Source: an uncultured Candidatus Poseidoniales archaeon (GTDB lineage: Archaea > Thermoplasmatota > Poseidoniia > Poseidoniales > Thalassarchaeaceae). Taken from it: 64,000 bases of DNA. Below, in pieces: positions 50,483 through 59,715 of this stretch (its first letter is position 1; each line of letters starts with the position of its first letter). The DNA lies in NCBI GenBank assembly GCA_905182515.1, contig CAJJBW010000008.1, positions 62,001 through 126,000 of the forward strand, in the 5' to 3' direction. Below the pieces are notes generated by a model that made no database searches, was not told the origin of the DNA, and was given only the letters and a program-made list of their open reading frames with translations. The position numbers and the translations under genes are program-made.

Positions 50483-51280
50483 TCAACAAATCAATATTAA
50501 CTCATTTACCATTCTAGGTATACTTTCAATGTTATTCGTAGCTAAGTAAAGGCTAGGTTCCCAGCCAAAATCTCCTCTATCAACAAGTATTCTACTATTT
50601 TTTTGTGGAATACCACGGGGAGCATCACAAATATCAACTTTTAATATGTTAGATAAATTATTGATAATATCCTCATTTGGAAGTTTTAAATTAATAATTG
50701 CTATTGCATCAGATCCGGTTTCTCGTAGAGAGAGTAAAACATTGGCAAGGTGCATACTCGCCCCAATTTGTGGGGGCATCTGTGCCAATAATTTCCCTTT
50801 TTCTAGCCTCAATCGTCCTGGGAATGCAATAACTTCTGAATTATGTATAACTTCTTTTGAGCATGATGCGATATTTATTCCAACGGCGGGTATAAGGCAT
50901 TTTGGTAGTTCTGAGAATTTATTTATTAATCTAGACATTGAATTAATTAATAGATTATTTGTGGCATTTTTTCCTTTTTTAATCATTGAAAGATTACATT
51001 TAGATATTTCTTCCCCAATAGTTATTCCCATTGCAATTTTATCAGGAATTCCGTTTTTCAATAATTCTGATGTTATTGTTGCTGCTAGAAGATCTATTTC
51101 TAGATTATCTTCCTGAGATGCCAACTCGATAACTGGGCGTTCATTCCATCTACTGATGGTACTCTGTGTAGTGCCTAAGACTTGTGCCACTTGAGTTTGT
51201 TGCCACGAATTTTCTAACAATAAATTGGCAATTTTGGAATGTAAGCGCATTTGCCATAGTTGTGCATTAGCGCCAAGCAT
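50483..51280 (-). CDS. thiR: HTH + ThiN-like domain regulator (ThiR-type thiamine repressor)
   Basis: HTH WQQTQVAQVLGTTQSTISRW; C-terminal IPAVGINIASCSKEV...VIAFPGRLRLEKGKLLA..PQIGASMHLANVLL..LVDRGDFGWEPSLYL; ATG at 51280 preferred over GTG 51331. Confidence 0.78.
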   Translation of the reverse strand: MLGANAQLWQMRLHSKIANLLLENSWQQTQVAQVLGTTQSTISRWNERPVIELASQEDNLEIDLLAATITSELLKNGIPDKIAMGITIGEEISKCNLSMIKKGKNATNNLLINSMSRLINKFSELPKCLIPAVGINIASCSKEVIHNSEVIAFPGRLRLEKGKLLAQMPPQIGASMHLANVLLSLRETGSDAIAIINLKLPNEDIINNLSNILKVDICDAPRGIPQKNSRILVDRGDFGWEPSLYLATNNIESIPRMVNELILIC

Positions 51281-51311
51281 AATGAGGTCTAAGGTGACTA
51301 TTATATCAATA

Positions 51312-51327
51312 TGCATATTAATATGCA
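51312..51327. promoter_or_regulatory. 16-bp perfect palindrome TGCATATTAATATGCA upstream of thiR start
   Basis: read directly; 32-47 nt upstream of the preferred ATG. Confidence 0.65.
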
Positions 51328-51334
51328 ACACGCA

Positions 51335-53011
51335 TTACTCGTCTAAAAATGGATACGTCCAATCCTGGGGTATTTCTATCGTTCTTTTTATTGAGCGCGG
51401 GCTTATCCATCTTAACAGATTCAATGGCCCTCCTGCTTTATCATTAGTTCCACTAGCTCTAGCGCCTCCAAATGGCTGCTGTGCAACCACTGCTCCCGTT
51501 GGTTTATCATTAATATAGAAATTGCCAGCTGTAAATCTGAGGTGATTGAAAGCCTTCTGAATATCATCTTCTTTGTTTGCAAAAATTGAACCAGTAAGCG
51601 CATAAGGCGACGATTCATCACAAATTTGTAATACTTCATCAAATTCATAATCTTCATAGACATATACGGTCAATACAGGCCCAAATATCTCTTCAACCAT
51701 AGTTTCTGCTTTTGCTTCGGTGGTAACTATTACTGTTGGTTCTATAAACCAACCAACCGCATCAGAATATTCTCCGCCCACTATTATTTCGCTATTTTGA
51801 GATAGTTTTGCCCTATCTATATATCCTGTTATTTTATTATATGATCGCCCGTCTATCACTGCTGTCATAAAATTGGTAAAATCTAATGCATCTCCCATCT
51901 TAATTTTTTTTATTTCTTCGCACAAATCTTCGGAAATCGCATCCCAAACCGAACGTGGAATATATGCCCGACTTGCTGCAGAACATTTTTGTCCTTGATA
52001 TTCAAAAGAGCCGCGAAGTAAAGCAACCAATAGCCCTTGATGGTCACAATCTCTGTGAGCGACTATGAAGTCTTTACCGCCTGTCTCTCCTACTATTCTC
52101 GGATAAGATTTTAGTTTTGGTAATGCCAATCCAATCTCTTGCCACAATCCTTGAAATGTTGCAGTAGATCCTGTAAAATGTAATCCTGCAAAATCAGGAT
52201 TTGATAATGCTGCTTCTGTAATTTCAGCCCCGGAGCCGGGAAGAAAATTTATTACCCCTGGGGGCAATCCAGCTTCCATCATTAATTGCATTAAGATGTA
52301 GTTTGAATAATATGAATTACGACTAGGCTTCCAAACTGAAGTACAACCAACAATGGCTGGAGCACTTGGAAGATTGGCCGCAATACTAGTGAAGTTAAAT
52401 GGAGTTATGGAAAGTATAAATCCCTCTAATGGCCTAATTTCAGTAGAATTTTCTACTCCCGGAGGGGATACAAGTGGTTGCAAGTAGTCATGAAAACCTC
52501 TAGCATAATGACAATTAAATCTCCAAAAATCTATTAGTTCACAAGCAGCATCAACTTCTGCTTGAAAAACTGTTTTAGACTGATTAAGCATCGTCGCCGC
52601 GTTAACTTTCATTCTCCAGTCTCCTGCTAACATATCGGCACATTTCTCAAAAATAGCGCATCGCCCCTCTAATCCTAATTCAATCCATTCTTTCTGAGAA
52701 TTAACAGCAGCAATACATGCTGCTTCCATTTCTTTATTTGTTGCTAAGTGAACTTTAGCAATTACATGCCCATGATTATGGGGTATTACTTGATTAGCAG
52801 TAATTCCTGTGAAAATTTCTTCCCCATTTATTATACAAGGTATCTCTATGACTTCATTCATTTGCCTTTGTAATTCATTTTTAATTAAATCTCGTTCTTC
52901 TGAACCCGGTGCATATCCTAGGATCGGTTCATTGATGGGCTGATGGTTCATATGATTTGCGAAGGGAGCACTGTCTATATTCTTACGCACCATTGTTAGT
53001 TTTATGACCAA
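51335..53011 (-). CDS. pruA: 1-pyrroline-5-carboxylate dehydrogenase (ALDH4-like)
   Basis: ILSITPFNFTSIAANLPSAPAIVGCTSVWKPS, FTGSTATFQ, GETGGKDFIVAHRDCD, YQGQKCSAASRAYIP. Confidence 0.9.
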   Translation of the reverse strand: MVIKLTMVRKNIDSAPFANHMNHQPINEPILGYAPGSEERDLIKNELQRQMNEVIEIPCIINGEEIFTGITANQVIPHNHGHVIAKVHLATNKEMEAACIAAVNSQKEWIELGLEGRCAIFEKCADMLAGDWRMKVNAATMLNQSKTVFQAEVDAACELIDFWRFNCHYARGFHDYLQPLVSPPGVENSTEIRPLEGFILSITPFNFTSIAANLPSAPAIVGCTSVWKPSRNSYYSNYILMQLMMEAGLPPGVINFLPGSGAEITEAALSNPDFAGLHFTGSTATFQGLWQEIGLALPKLKSYPRIVGETGGKDFIVAHRDCDHQGLLVALLRGSFEYQGQKCSAASRAYIPRSVWDAISEDLCEEIKKIKMGDALDFTNFMTAVIDGRSYNKITGYIDRAKLSQNSEIIVGGEYSDAVGWFIEPTVIVTTEAKAETMVEEIFGPVLTVYVYEDYEFDEVLQICDESSPYALTGSIFANKEDDIQKAFNHLRFTAGNFYINDKPTGAVVAQQPFGGARASGTNDKAGGPLNLLRWISPRSIKRTIEIPQDWTYPFLDE

Positions 53012-53289
53012 GCATCAGGCTCGTCTTTTTTATGTTTCTTGCCAACTCTATAATGAGTCCTACACAATGATACTCTTCTTGATTCATTTGATATTCCAGA
53101 ATCTCCCCACACATCTACTGCCCAATCATAAGCTTTTTTTCTTCCGCCTATTTTTTTATCTGCCCAATTAGTGCAACCTGCTACGTCGCATTTTATTTCT
53201 CCGACATATTCTTCTTTCATTTTTTGATCTGTTCCTGCTGCAGAAGCAGCAACATCTCTCTTCTTACGGGCATTGGATTTGAATCCCAT
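53002..53289 (-). CDS. small basic Cys/His protein of unknown function
   Basis: KCDVAGCTNWADKKIGGRKKAYDW...LCRTHYRVGKKHKKDEPDAWS; overlaps start of pruA. Confidence 0.7.
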   Translation of the reverse strand: MGFKSNARKKRDVAASAAGTDQKMKEEYVGEIKCDVAGCTNWADKKIGGRKKAYDWAVDVWGDSGISNESRRVSLCRTHYRVGKKHKKDEPDAWS

Positions 53290-53312
53290 GTCACTCCGCC
53301 CATGTTAATTGT

Positions 53313-54737
53313 TTAGAACATTGCCTCAGTATTTGGTAAATCAAAAGGTCCACCGCATGAAGCTAAAGATGCGTCTCTATCTGGGCCAACTCCGATACTT
53401 ACAATTGGTACACCAGACAATTCTTCTATTCTTTTTACATAGTTGCGCATTTCTGAGCCCAACGCATCAAAACCTATTTTTTCATCTCTGGATTTATTTG
53501 CCATCTCTATCCATTCTTCTTCAGACATTGCATCAAAACCTGGATGTGTTTCATAAATGGGCTTACACTTGGCCAATTCTTTACTTGTCGTAGGCATCAT
53601 TTGCAATAACTTTCCTTCCATTTCATAACCAATACATATCTTAATTTCATCCAATCCTCCTAATACATCTAATTTAGTAAGAACAAGTCCAGTATACCCA
53701 TTCAATCTGTTGCTTTCCTTTAATGCAACTAGGTCTAACCACCCAGTCCTTCTTGGTCTACCAGTAGTGGTGCCAAATTCATGTCCAACCTCAGCCATAT
53801 GTTTACCGGGTCCATTTTCTAGAGTCAATTCAGATGGAAAAGGGCCATTGCCGACTCTTGTGGTGTACACCTTAGTGATGCCAAAGCATTCTTCTACATG
53901 CCCTGGATGTACTCCTGCTCCATGAGTGGCGTTTGCCCTACATGTTACTGAGGATGTTACGAATGGATAGGTTCCCTGGTCAATATCTAACATTGCTCCT
54001 TGTGCACCTTCTAATAGGACATTTTCCCCATTTCTTAGGGCGAAGTCTACCATTAAACCAGTAGGCTTAATTGAATTCCCATACCTGGATAATATCCATT
54101 TCAAATCATTTTGTAAAGCATCCAAATCAATTCTCGTATCTATATTCACAGATTCTAATTGCCTGTTCATTCTTTCAACAATTTTTCGTAATTCTTCAGT
54201 ATCCTCTACGATGTTTATTATATCTGCAAACCTTATGCCTACTCTTTCGATACGATCTCTGTATGCCGGGCCTATCCCTCTTCCTGTAGTTCCAACGATC
54301 TTATCTACACTATCATATAATCTATGGAAAGGGAGGATTACTGACGCTCTTTCGCTGATGAATAATCGTTTCCCTTCTGGCCTCTCTTTTGAAATTGCAT
54401 ACCATCTTTCCAACTCTTCCTCTAGTACCCATGGATCGATTACCATGCCATCTCCAAGTATCATTGTACAATGCAGGGAAGACACCCCAGAGGGGATCTG
54501 ATGTAATTTTAATGTTGTATCTCCAAATACAACTGTATGACCAGCATTATTGCCACCTTGGAAACGTACTGCCCACGAAGAACTAATTGCAAGTTGATCT
54601 ATTGCCTTTCCTTTTCCTTCATCTCCCCATTGGGCTCCAAGTACTACAGTGGCAGGCACGATTTTCCCGTCAAGGCTGACGGTGTTTGAATACTTTGTAT
54701 GACAATGCGTTTTGAAGGTCAAGATTGACGTTATCAT
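53313..54737 (-). CDS. purA: adenylosuccinate synthetase
   Basis: VVLGAQWGDEGKGKAID, GNNAGHTV, TTGRGIGPAYRD, TTTGRPRRTGWLD. Confidence 0.93.
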   Translation of the reverse strand: MITSILTFKTHCHTKYSNTVSLDGKIVPATVVLGAQWGDEGKGKAIDQLAISSSWAVRFQGGNNAGHTVVFGDTTLKLHQIPSGVSSLHCTMILGDGMVIDPWVLEEELERWYAISKERPEGKRLFISERASVILPFHRLYDSVDKIVGTTGRGIGPAYRDRIERVGIRFADIINIVEDTEELRKIVERMNRQLESVNIDTRIDLDALQNDLKWILSRYGNSIKPTGLMVDFALRNGENVLLEGAQGAMLDIDQGTYPFVTSSVTCRANATHGAGVHPGHVEECFGITKVYTTRVGNGPFPSELTLENGPGKHMAEVGHEFGTTTGRPRRTGWLDLVALKESNRLNGYTGLVLTKLDVLGGLDEIKICIGYEMEGKLLQMMPTTSKELAKCKPIYETHPGFDAMSEEEWIEMANKSRDEKIGFDALGSEMRNYVKRIEELSGVPIVSIGVGPDRDASLASCGGPFDLPNTEAMF

Positions 54738-55837
54738 TTGCCTTTCGAAGCATATCTGACTTCAAAACTTTTCATAAAATTCACTAATACGACTACACTT
54801 TGCTTTGGCAGATAATTGTACATACTTGCCCTAATTCCGCCAACGCTTCTATGCCCTTTTAATCCACCAAGTCCCAATTCAGAAGCCTCTTTTAAGAATA
54901 TTTCTTCTAACTCTTGATTTTTTATTTTCCATGTGACATTCATTCTCGATCTAGATGATTTAGAAGCATGAGGCTCCCAAAAATCTGTTCTATCCAACTC
55001 TTCATAAAGAATATTTGATTTTTCTATATTTCTTTTAATCGCGCCCTCCATTCCTCCATTCCTTTCTAACCATGCAAAAACACGACTTAACACATATATT
55101 CCAAATGTATTTGGTGTGTTATACATAGATTCCTTTGATGAATGAATTTGATAATTCAACATTGTAGGGACGTTGTCCGTAACTCTAGACATTGCCCATG
55201 GAGAGAGTATTACTAAAGTAACGCCACTTGGTCCTAAATTTTTCTGAGCACCTGCATAGACAACTTCATGTTTAGATATGTCCATATGTACTCCAGTGAT
55301 ATCTGAACTAGCATCGACTATTCTGGGCTTACCTTTACTGTCTGGTATTTTATGGTATTGAGTGCCATAAAGTGTATTATTTGACGTATAATGAACATAA
55401 ACTGCGTCTTCTCTAATTGTATAATCTCCATCTTCAGGAATTGTCCTAAATCCATTGTGTTCATCATCCCAAATACATTGTGCATCTCCAATTCTCTTTG
55501 CCTCTTTAAGGGCCTTTTTAGACCAACCTCCAGTGACTAAATAATCAGCCTTTTCTCCTTCCTTTAAAATGTTTAAAGCAGACATGTAGAATTGTAATGA
55601 AGCACCACCTTGGAGGAACAAAACCGTGTATTCATCAGGGACATTCAAAACTTTCCTTACACTATTAGTTGCATCCTTCATTATTTCTTGAAAAACATCG
55701 CTTCTATGTGAGATTTCTAATAAACCAAATCCACTTGATGATATATTTGGGAGAGAATTAGCAACTTCTTCGACTACCTCTATAGGTAATACTGCTGGGC
55801 CTGCACCAAAATTATGAATTCTATTGTTATTCTCCAT
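54734..55837 (-). CDS. serC: phosphoserine aminotransferase
   Basis: NFGAGPAVLPIEV, LFLQGGASLQFYM, YVHYTSNNTLYGTQY, YAGAQKNLGPSGVT. Confidence 0.92.
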   Translation of the reverse strand: MENNNRIHNFGAGPAVLPIEVVEEVANSLPNISSSGFGLLEISHRSDVFQEIMKDATNSVRKVLNVPDEYTVLFLQGGASLQFYMSALNILKEGEKADYLVTGGWSKKALKEAKRIGDAQCIWDDEHNGFRTIPEDGDYTIREDAVYVHYTSNNTLYGTQYHKIPDSKGKPRIVDASSDITGVHMDISKHEVVYAGAQKNLGPSGVTLVILSPWAMSRVTDNVPTMLNYQIHSSKESMYNTPNTFGIYVLSRVFAWLERNGGMEGAIKRNIEKSNILYEELDRTDFWEPHASKSSRSRMNVTWKIKNQELEEIFLKEASELGLGGLKGHRSVGGIRASMYNYLPKQSVVVLVNFMKSFEVRYASKGK

Positions 55838-55882
55838 GAGCCCGTGCAGATGCAACGGGTCTTTGACTACATCGGATAAATG

Positions 55883-55894
55883 CCCCTATAGGGG
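55883..55894. promoter_or_regulatory. 12-bp perfect palindrome CCCCTATAGGGG in serC/pdxT divergent intergenic region
   Basis: read directly; GC-rich against AT-rich flanks. Confidence 0.5.
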
Positions 55895-55928
55895 TGAGGT
55901 TCATTTCATATTGCTATGACCGAGACTC

Positions 55929-56540
55929 GTGATTCGTATCGGGTTAGTTATGCTCCAAGGGTCACGACATGCTCATATTACTGCCTTGGAACAGGCTGCA
56001 AATGAATCCAATATCGACATAGAAGTCGTAGAATTACGTTCTTCATCTGATTTAATTTCTTCAGAAATTGATGGCATAATAATTCCTGGAGGGGAATCAA
56101 CTACTATGAGATTAATTGGTAATTCTAATTTTTCAGGACTATTGCCCTCACTCATGACTTTGATAAGAGATAATCCTCATATTCCTGTCATGGGGACTTG
56201 TGCTGGCGCTATATTATTGACCGATCCGCAAGATGAATACACTTCTCTTATAGATGCTTCAATAGATAGAAATGCATATGGGACGCAAACCAATTCATTC
56301 CAGGCCGATGTACAAACATCTCTCCTAAAAATGAACTTTCCTGGTGTATTTATCCGGGCGCCTAAATTTCGTTCAGTAAATAATCCTAACTCTATTATAG
56401 CCACATGTAATGGAGAAGTGGTGGGGGTCCGAAAAAATAATCTAATAGCACTTACATTCCATCCAGAACTTTCAAAAAATCGTGGATTTCATAGCTGGCT
56501 CATAGGCCAAGCAGTAATTTATTCGGAGGGATCAAAATAA
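55929..56540 (+). CDS. pdxT: pyridoxal 5'-phosphate synthase glutaminase subunit
   Basis: GLVMLQGSRHAH, IIIPGGESTTM, MGTCAGAILL, LTFHPEL. Confidence 0.9.
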   Translation: MIRIGLVMLQGSRHAHITALEQAANESNIDIEVVELRSSSDLISSEIDGIIIPGGESTTMRLIGNSNFSGLLPSLMTLIRDNPHIPVMGTCAGAILLTDPQDEYTSLIDASIDRNAYGTQTNSFQADVQTSLLKMNFPGVFIRAPKFRSVNNPNSIIATCNGEVVGVRKNNLIALTFHPELSKNRGFHSWLIGQAVIYSEGSK

Positions 56541-57682
56541 TTCATCAACTAAGACTTCCACAAGTTCCAGAGTTACATGAGGCACCTGATAAGTCAGATA
56601 CCGAAGGGTGCATACAATGTCAATTAGGAAGTAAATTAGTTTTATTTATCACAGGACATTGCCATTGGCAATGCGATTATTGCCCTCTTTCTGAAAATAG
56701 GAGAGAGATAGATTGGATGTATGCCAATGAAAGAAAATGTGAAAATTTCGATCAAGTAATAGAAGAAGCCCGTGCTATGAGGGCCACAGGTGCCGGAATA
56801 ACTGGGGGCGACCCATTGATGGCGAGAGAAAGAACTCTCGAAGGAATAAAACGTTTAAAAGACGAATTTGGACCTTCTTTTCATCTTCATATGTATACAA
56901 GTATACCTTTTAAGCCAGAATGGGCGAAAGATTTTGCAGAAGCTGGACTTGATGAAATAAGATTTCATTTTCTTAAATTGGACTCTTCTAAATACAAAGA
57001 TACAATCACTGCATGTCATGAATCAGGAATGCTCACTGGCGTTGAATTACCTTGTGAACCAGATAAAGAATTAGAATTACTAAATTTATTGGATGAATTA
57101 AGGGAATTTGATATCTCCTTTATGAATGTTAACGAACTAGAAATAACAGTTGGGAATCATGGTAATATGGAGCTTAGAGGCTTCAATTTATCTTCTGGAA
57201 TAACGGCTGGTGCCAAAGGATCTGCAGAATTGGCAATGTCTATGAGAGATAGGATAAATGCTGCTGAATTAGGTTTACCGGACCCTCTTGATAAAGTAAT
57301 CAGAAAACCATTTGGATATAGTTTGAAATTCTGTACTGCAGTATACAAAGATGCGGGTCAACTACGCCGCCGTTTCCTTCGTAGAGGTGAAGCGACAATC
57401 GCCCCTCATGAAACTCTGACTGAGGACGGGACACTAATGTTTGGTGCAATATCTTCTAGCGACGAAGATCAAGAAGTTTGGATTTCAGAGATAATGGAGG
57501 AAACCAATTTACCCAGGAGATTCTTATATTGGGATAAAGATAACCAAAGAATTGAGTTGCCTTTGGTTGTTGCTGAATCTATAGCACCAGATGTCGAAGC
57601 ACCAGTTTCATTAGTTGAAGTATTACCTACATTTGAAAGGATTGAAATGTCTCTTATTTGGCTAAATGAATATCCTAAATAA
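56540..57682 (+). CDS. radical SAM protein (archaeal COG2108-like), non-canonical start
   Basis: upstream of the listed ATG 56717 the frame encodes GCIQCQLGSKLVLFITGHCHWQCDYCPLSENRREIDW; no ATG/GTG/TTG between in-frame stop 56516 and 56717. Confidence 0.82.
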   Translation: MHQLRLPQVPELHEAPDKSDTEGCIQCQLGSKLVLFITGHCHWQCDYCPLSENRREIDWMYANERKCENFDQVIEEARAMRATGAGITGGDPLMARERTLEGIKRLKDEFGPSFHLHMYTSIPFKPEWAKDFAEAGLDEIRFHFLKLDSSKYKDTITACHESGMLTGVELPCEPDKELELLNLLDELREFDISFMNVNELEITVGNHGNMELRGFNLSSGITAGAKGSAELAMSMRDRINAAELGLPDPLDKVIRKPFGYSLKFCTAVYKDAGQLRRRFLRRGEATIAPHETLTEDGTLMFGAISSSDEDQEVWISEIMEETNLPRRFLYWDKDNQRIELPLVVAESIAPDVEAPVSLVEVLPTFERIEMSLIWLNEYPK

Positions 57683-57730
57683 GAGTTCTTTTGGACACAT
57701 TGATAGAGTTTAACATACGCAGGGATTATA

Positions 57731-59569
57731 GTGCCAGTTAGAAGACCCGACTTAGAAAACACGAAAGTTAGTCCATTTCGCCGTTTATCTGCATCACAAG
57801 TTATCGCGTGGAGAAATTGCCCTAGATTATGGTATTATGGTTGGAGGGAACGCCTCAAATCTCCGCTACCTCCTCAAATAATTAGAGGAAATGCTGTTGA
57901 GGAATGTATATGCCGAGTTTTACGGGATTCTCCAATATATTTACTTCCAGATTCTGATCAAGACATGTCTTCTCCAATACTTGAAGATGGCTCTCCTGCT
58001 TTAGATGTGCAAGAAGGTTGGATAGGTCCAGAATTAAAACCTCTTCCTAAGATAAAATGGCCAAAAAACCGAATAGAATTGGAAAATTGGGCTATAAAGA
58101 GGGCTATGTACCATTTTGATGATTGTTGGGAAAAGGCAACTACTGATTGGGAGTCTAACCCAAATAGGAAAGGAAATTCATCAGATATCGAAACTCAAGA
58201 AGGAATGGAAATGACCGTAGCTGGATTAAAATTACATTTGGACGAATTACAGAGATGCATCGATGAAGATGGAGGTGAAAATTTTAAAAATTGGAGAAAT
58301 GGGCAATATCGTGATATATGGCCATCCCCAGATGGTTTTCCCCGAATTCGGAACACAAATAACCCTGCAATATCCGAAGGAGATATTACATGGGTCGAAG
58401 CGTGGGAATACGCAAGGCCGTGGTTTGTAGATCCTGATTCTGATTCATTTTCTCAAACAACTTCTCACCCCGGGGAATGGTTCCAAGGAGAGTATGACTT
58501 AGTTTACAGATGGTCAGGAAAAACAAATATCGTTGATTTAAAAGCATCAATAGGCAAAGGAGATCGGTCAGCAGGATATCTTGAACAACTTCGCCTATAT
58601 GCTTGGTTATGGTGGGAAACTCATAATCGATCAGATGAAGTTTCAAAATTAGAAATATGGTACCTTGGGGCTGGAACAGCTAAAAAGGTCCCTGTGCCAA
58701 GTACGGAGGAAATGTCTAAACTAAGCATTGAATTAGAAGAATTGTATCAATTAATCCATGCAAGAAACCCTAGTATTTCTGATTGCCCACCAACTCCAAC
58801 ACCTTTGAATATATTTAACGAAGGAGGAAATCCTGCTAATCCTCCTATTGATAAAACTCCATTTTCACGCTGCAAGAAATGCGAAGTACGTGCTATTTGT
58901 GAAGGTAGCGATTATGAGATTGACTTACCTATGGAAAGCAGAATAGAGCGTTTTGGCCATGCATGGCCTGTAACTCCATTAGATAAGTTAAAAACTAGAT
59001 TTACTATAATGGGCGAAGTACTGCATTTGAAAGGGCCCGAATTGGGGAAAAATAATACGATAGATCTTTCTTTCACGTTACAAAATGGTTATGATCGTGC
59101 TACTGTAAAGCCTCATAGAAATGGAGGTCCAACAAAAATATCACGTTCAATAACTGAAGGCTCTTGGATAAGAATAGATGATGCATTAGCCTCATTATGG
59201 AAAGGACAACTAGTGATCGACCTAGATAATCTTTCTAAGGTTAGCACTGTCGAAAAATCTGAAGATTTCCCTATAGTTGAGGTTGAAACAAGGGTAAGTA
59301 TAGTTGGGCGCGTTTGGTCGATTAATGCATTCCCTGATGGCAAAGGAGTTAGGAGGTGGGCTGTAACTATTGTAGACCAATCTGGCTCAGGGGGGGCGGT
59401 AGCATTCAAGCAATTCATACCCAACTCTGCCGCAGCCATTGAAAGAGGGGATGAAATAGCAATTCTAAATGGCGAATCGGGGGAGTTTGCAGGTAGGCCA
59501 CAGATAAGAATAGGTCCTGGAACTAGAGTGGTTATCCTAAATAACTCCGAAGATCTAATGTCTTTTTGA
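57731..59569 (+). CDS. PD-(D/E)XK (RecB/Cas4-like) Fe-S nuclease domain fused to OB-fold(s)
   Basis: SASQVIAWRNCPRLWYYGW, GEYDLVYRWSGKTNIVDLKAS, QLRLYAWL, SRCKKCEVRAICEG; C-terminal OB-like TRVSIVGRVWSINAF. Confidence 0.8.
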   Translation: MPVRRPDLENTKVSPFRRLSASQVIAWRNCPRLWYYGWRERLKSPLPPQIIRGNAVEECICRVLRDSPIYLLPDSDQDMSSPILEDGSPALDVQEGWIGPELKPLPKIKWPKNRIELENWAIKRAMYHFDDCWEKATTDWESNPNRKGNSSDIETQEGMEMTVAGLKLHLDELQRCIDEDGGENFKNWRNGQYRDIWPSPDGFPRIRNTNNPAISEGDITWVEAWEYARPWFVDPDSDSFSQTTSHPGEWFQGEYDLVYRWSGKTNIVDLKASIGKGDRSAGYLEQLRLYAWLWWETHNRSDEVSKLEIWYLGAGTAKKVPVPSTEEMSKLSIELEELYQLIHARNPSISDCPPTPTPLNIFNEGGNPANPPIDKTPFSRCKKCEVRAICEGSDYEIDLPMESRIERFGHAWPVTPLDKLKTRFTIMGEVLHLKGPELGKNNTIDLSFTLQNGYDRATVKPHRNGGPTKISRSITEGSWIRIDDALASLWKGQLVIDLDNLSKVSTVEKSEDFPIVEVETRVSIVGRVWSINAFPDGKGVRRWAVTIVDQSGSGGAVAFKQFIPNSAAAIERGDEIAILNGESGEFAGRPQIRIGPGTRVVILNNSEDLMSF

Positions 59570-59574
59570 TTTTC

Positions 59575-59660
59575 TGGCGCCGAGAGAGGGATTTGAACCC
59601 CCGAGTCCAATGGACAGCGGATTTCGAATCCACCGCAATACCGGGCTATGCGATCTCGGC
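59575..59660 (-). tRNA. tRNA-Ser (anticodon CGA), CCA encoded
   Basis: GCCGAGA...TCTCGGC acceptor, loop TTCGAAA, long variable arm, GTTCAAATC T-loop, GCCA end. Confidence 0.93.
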
Positions 59661-59715
59661 CGAATCTGACCCAACCTTGGATTAGAAATAAGTCTGACTA
59701 GTACTTCCGAGGCAC

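Noticed and set aside
56717-57682. Radical SAM ORF start at ATG 56717 as listed
   Set aside because: It would remove the CxxxCxxC cluster motif that is encoded in frame just upstream; kept as a non-canonical-start finding instead.
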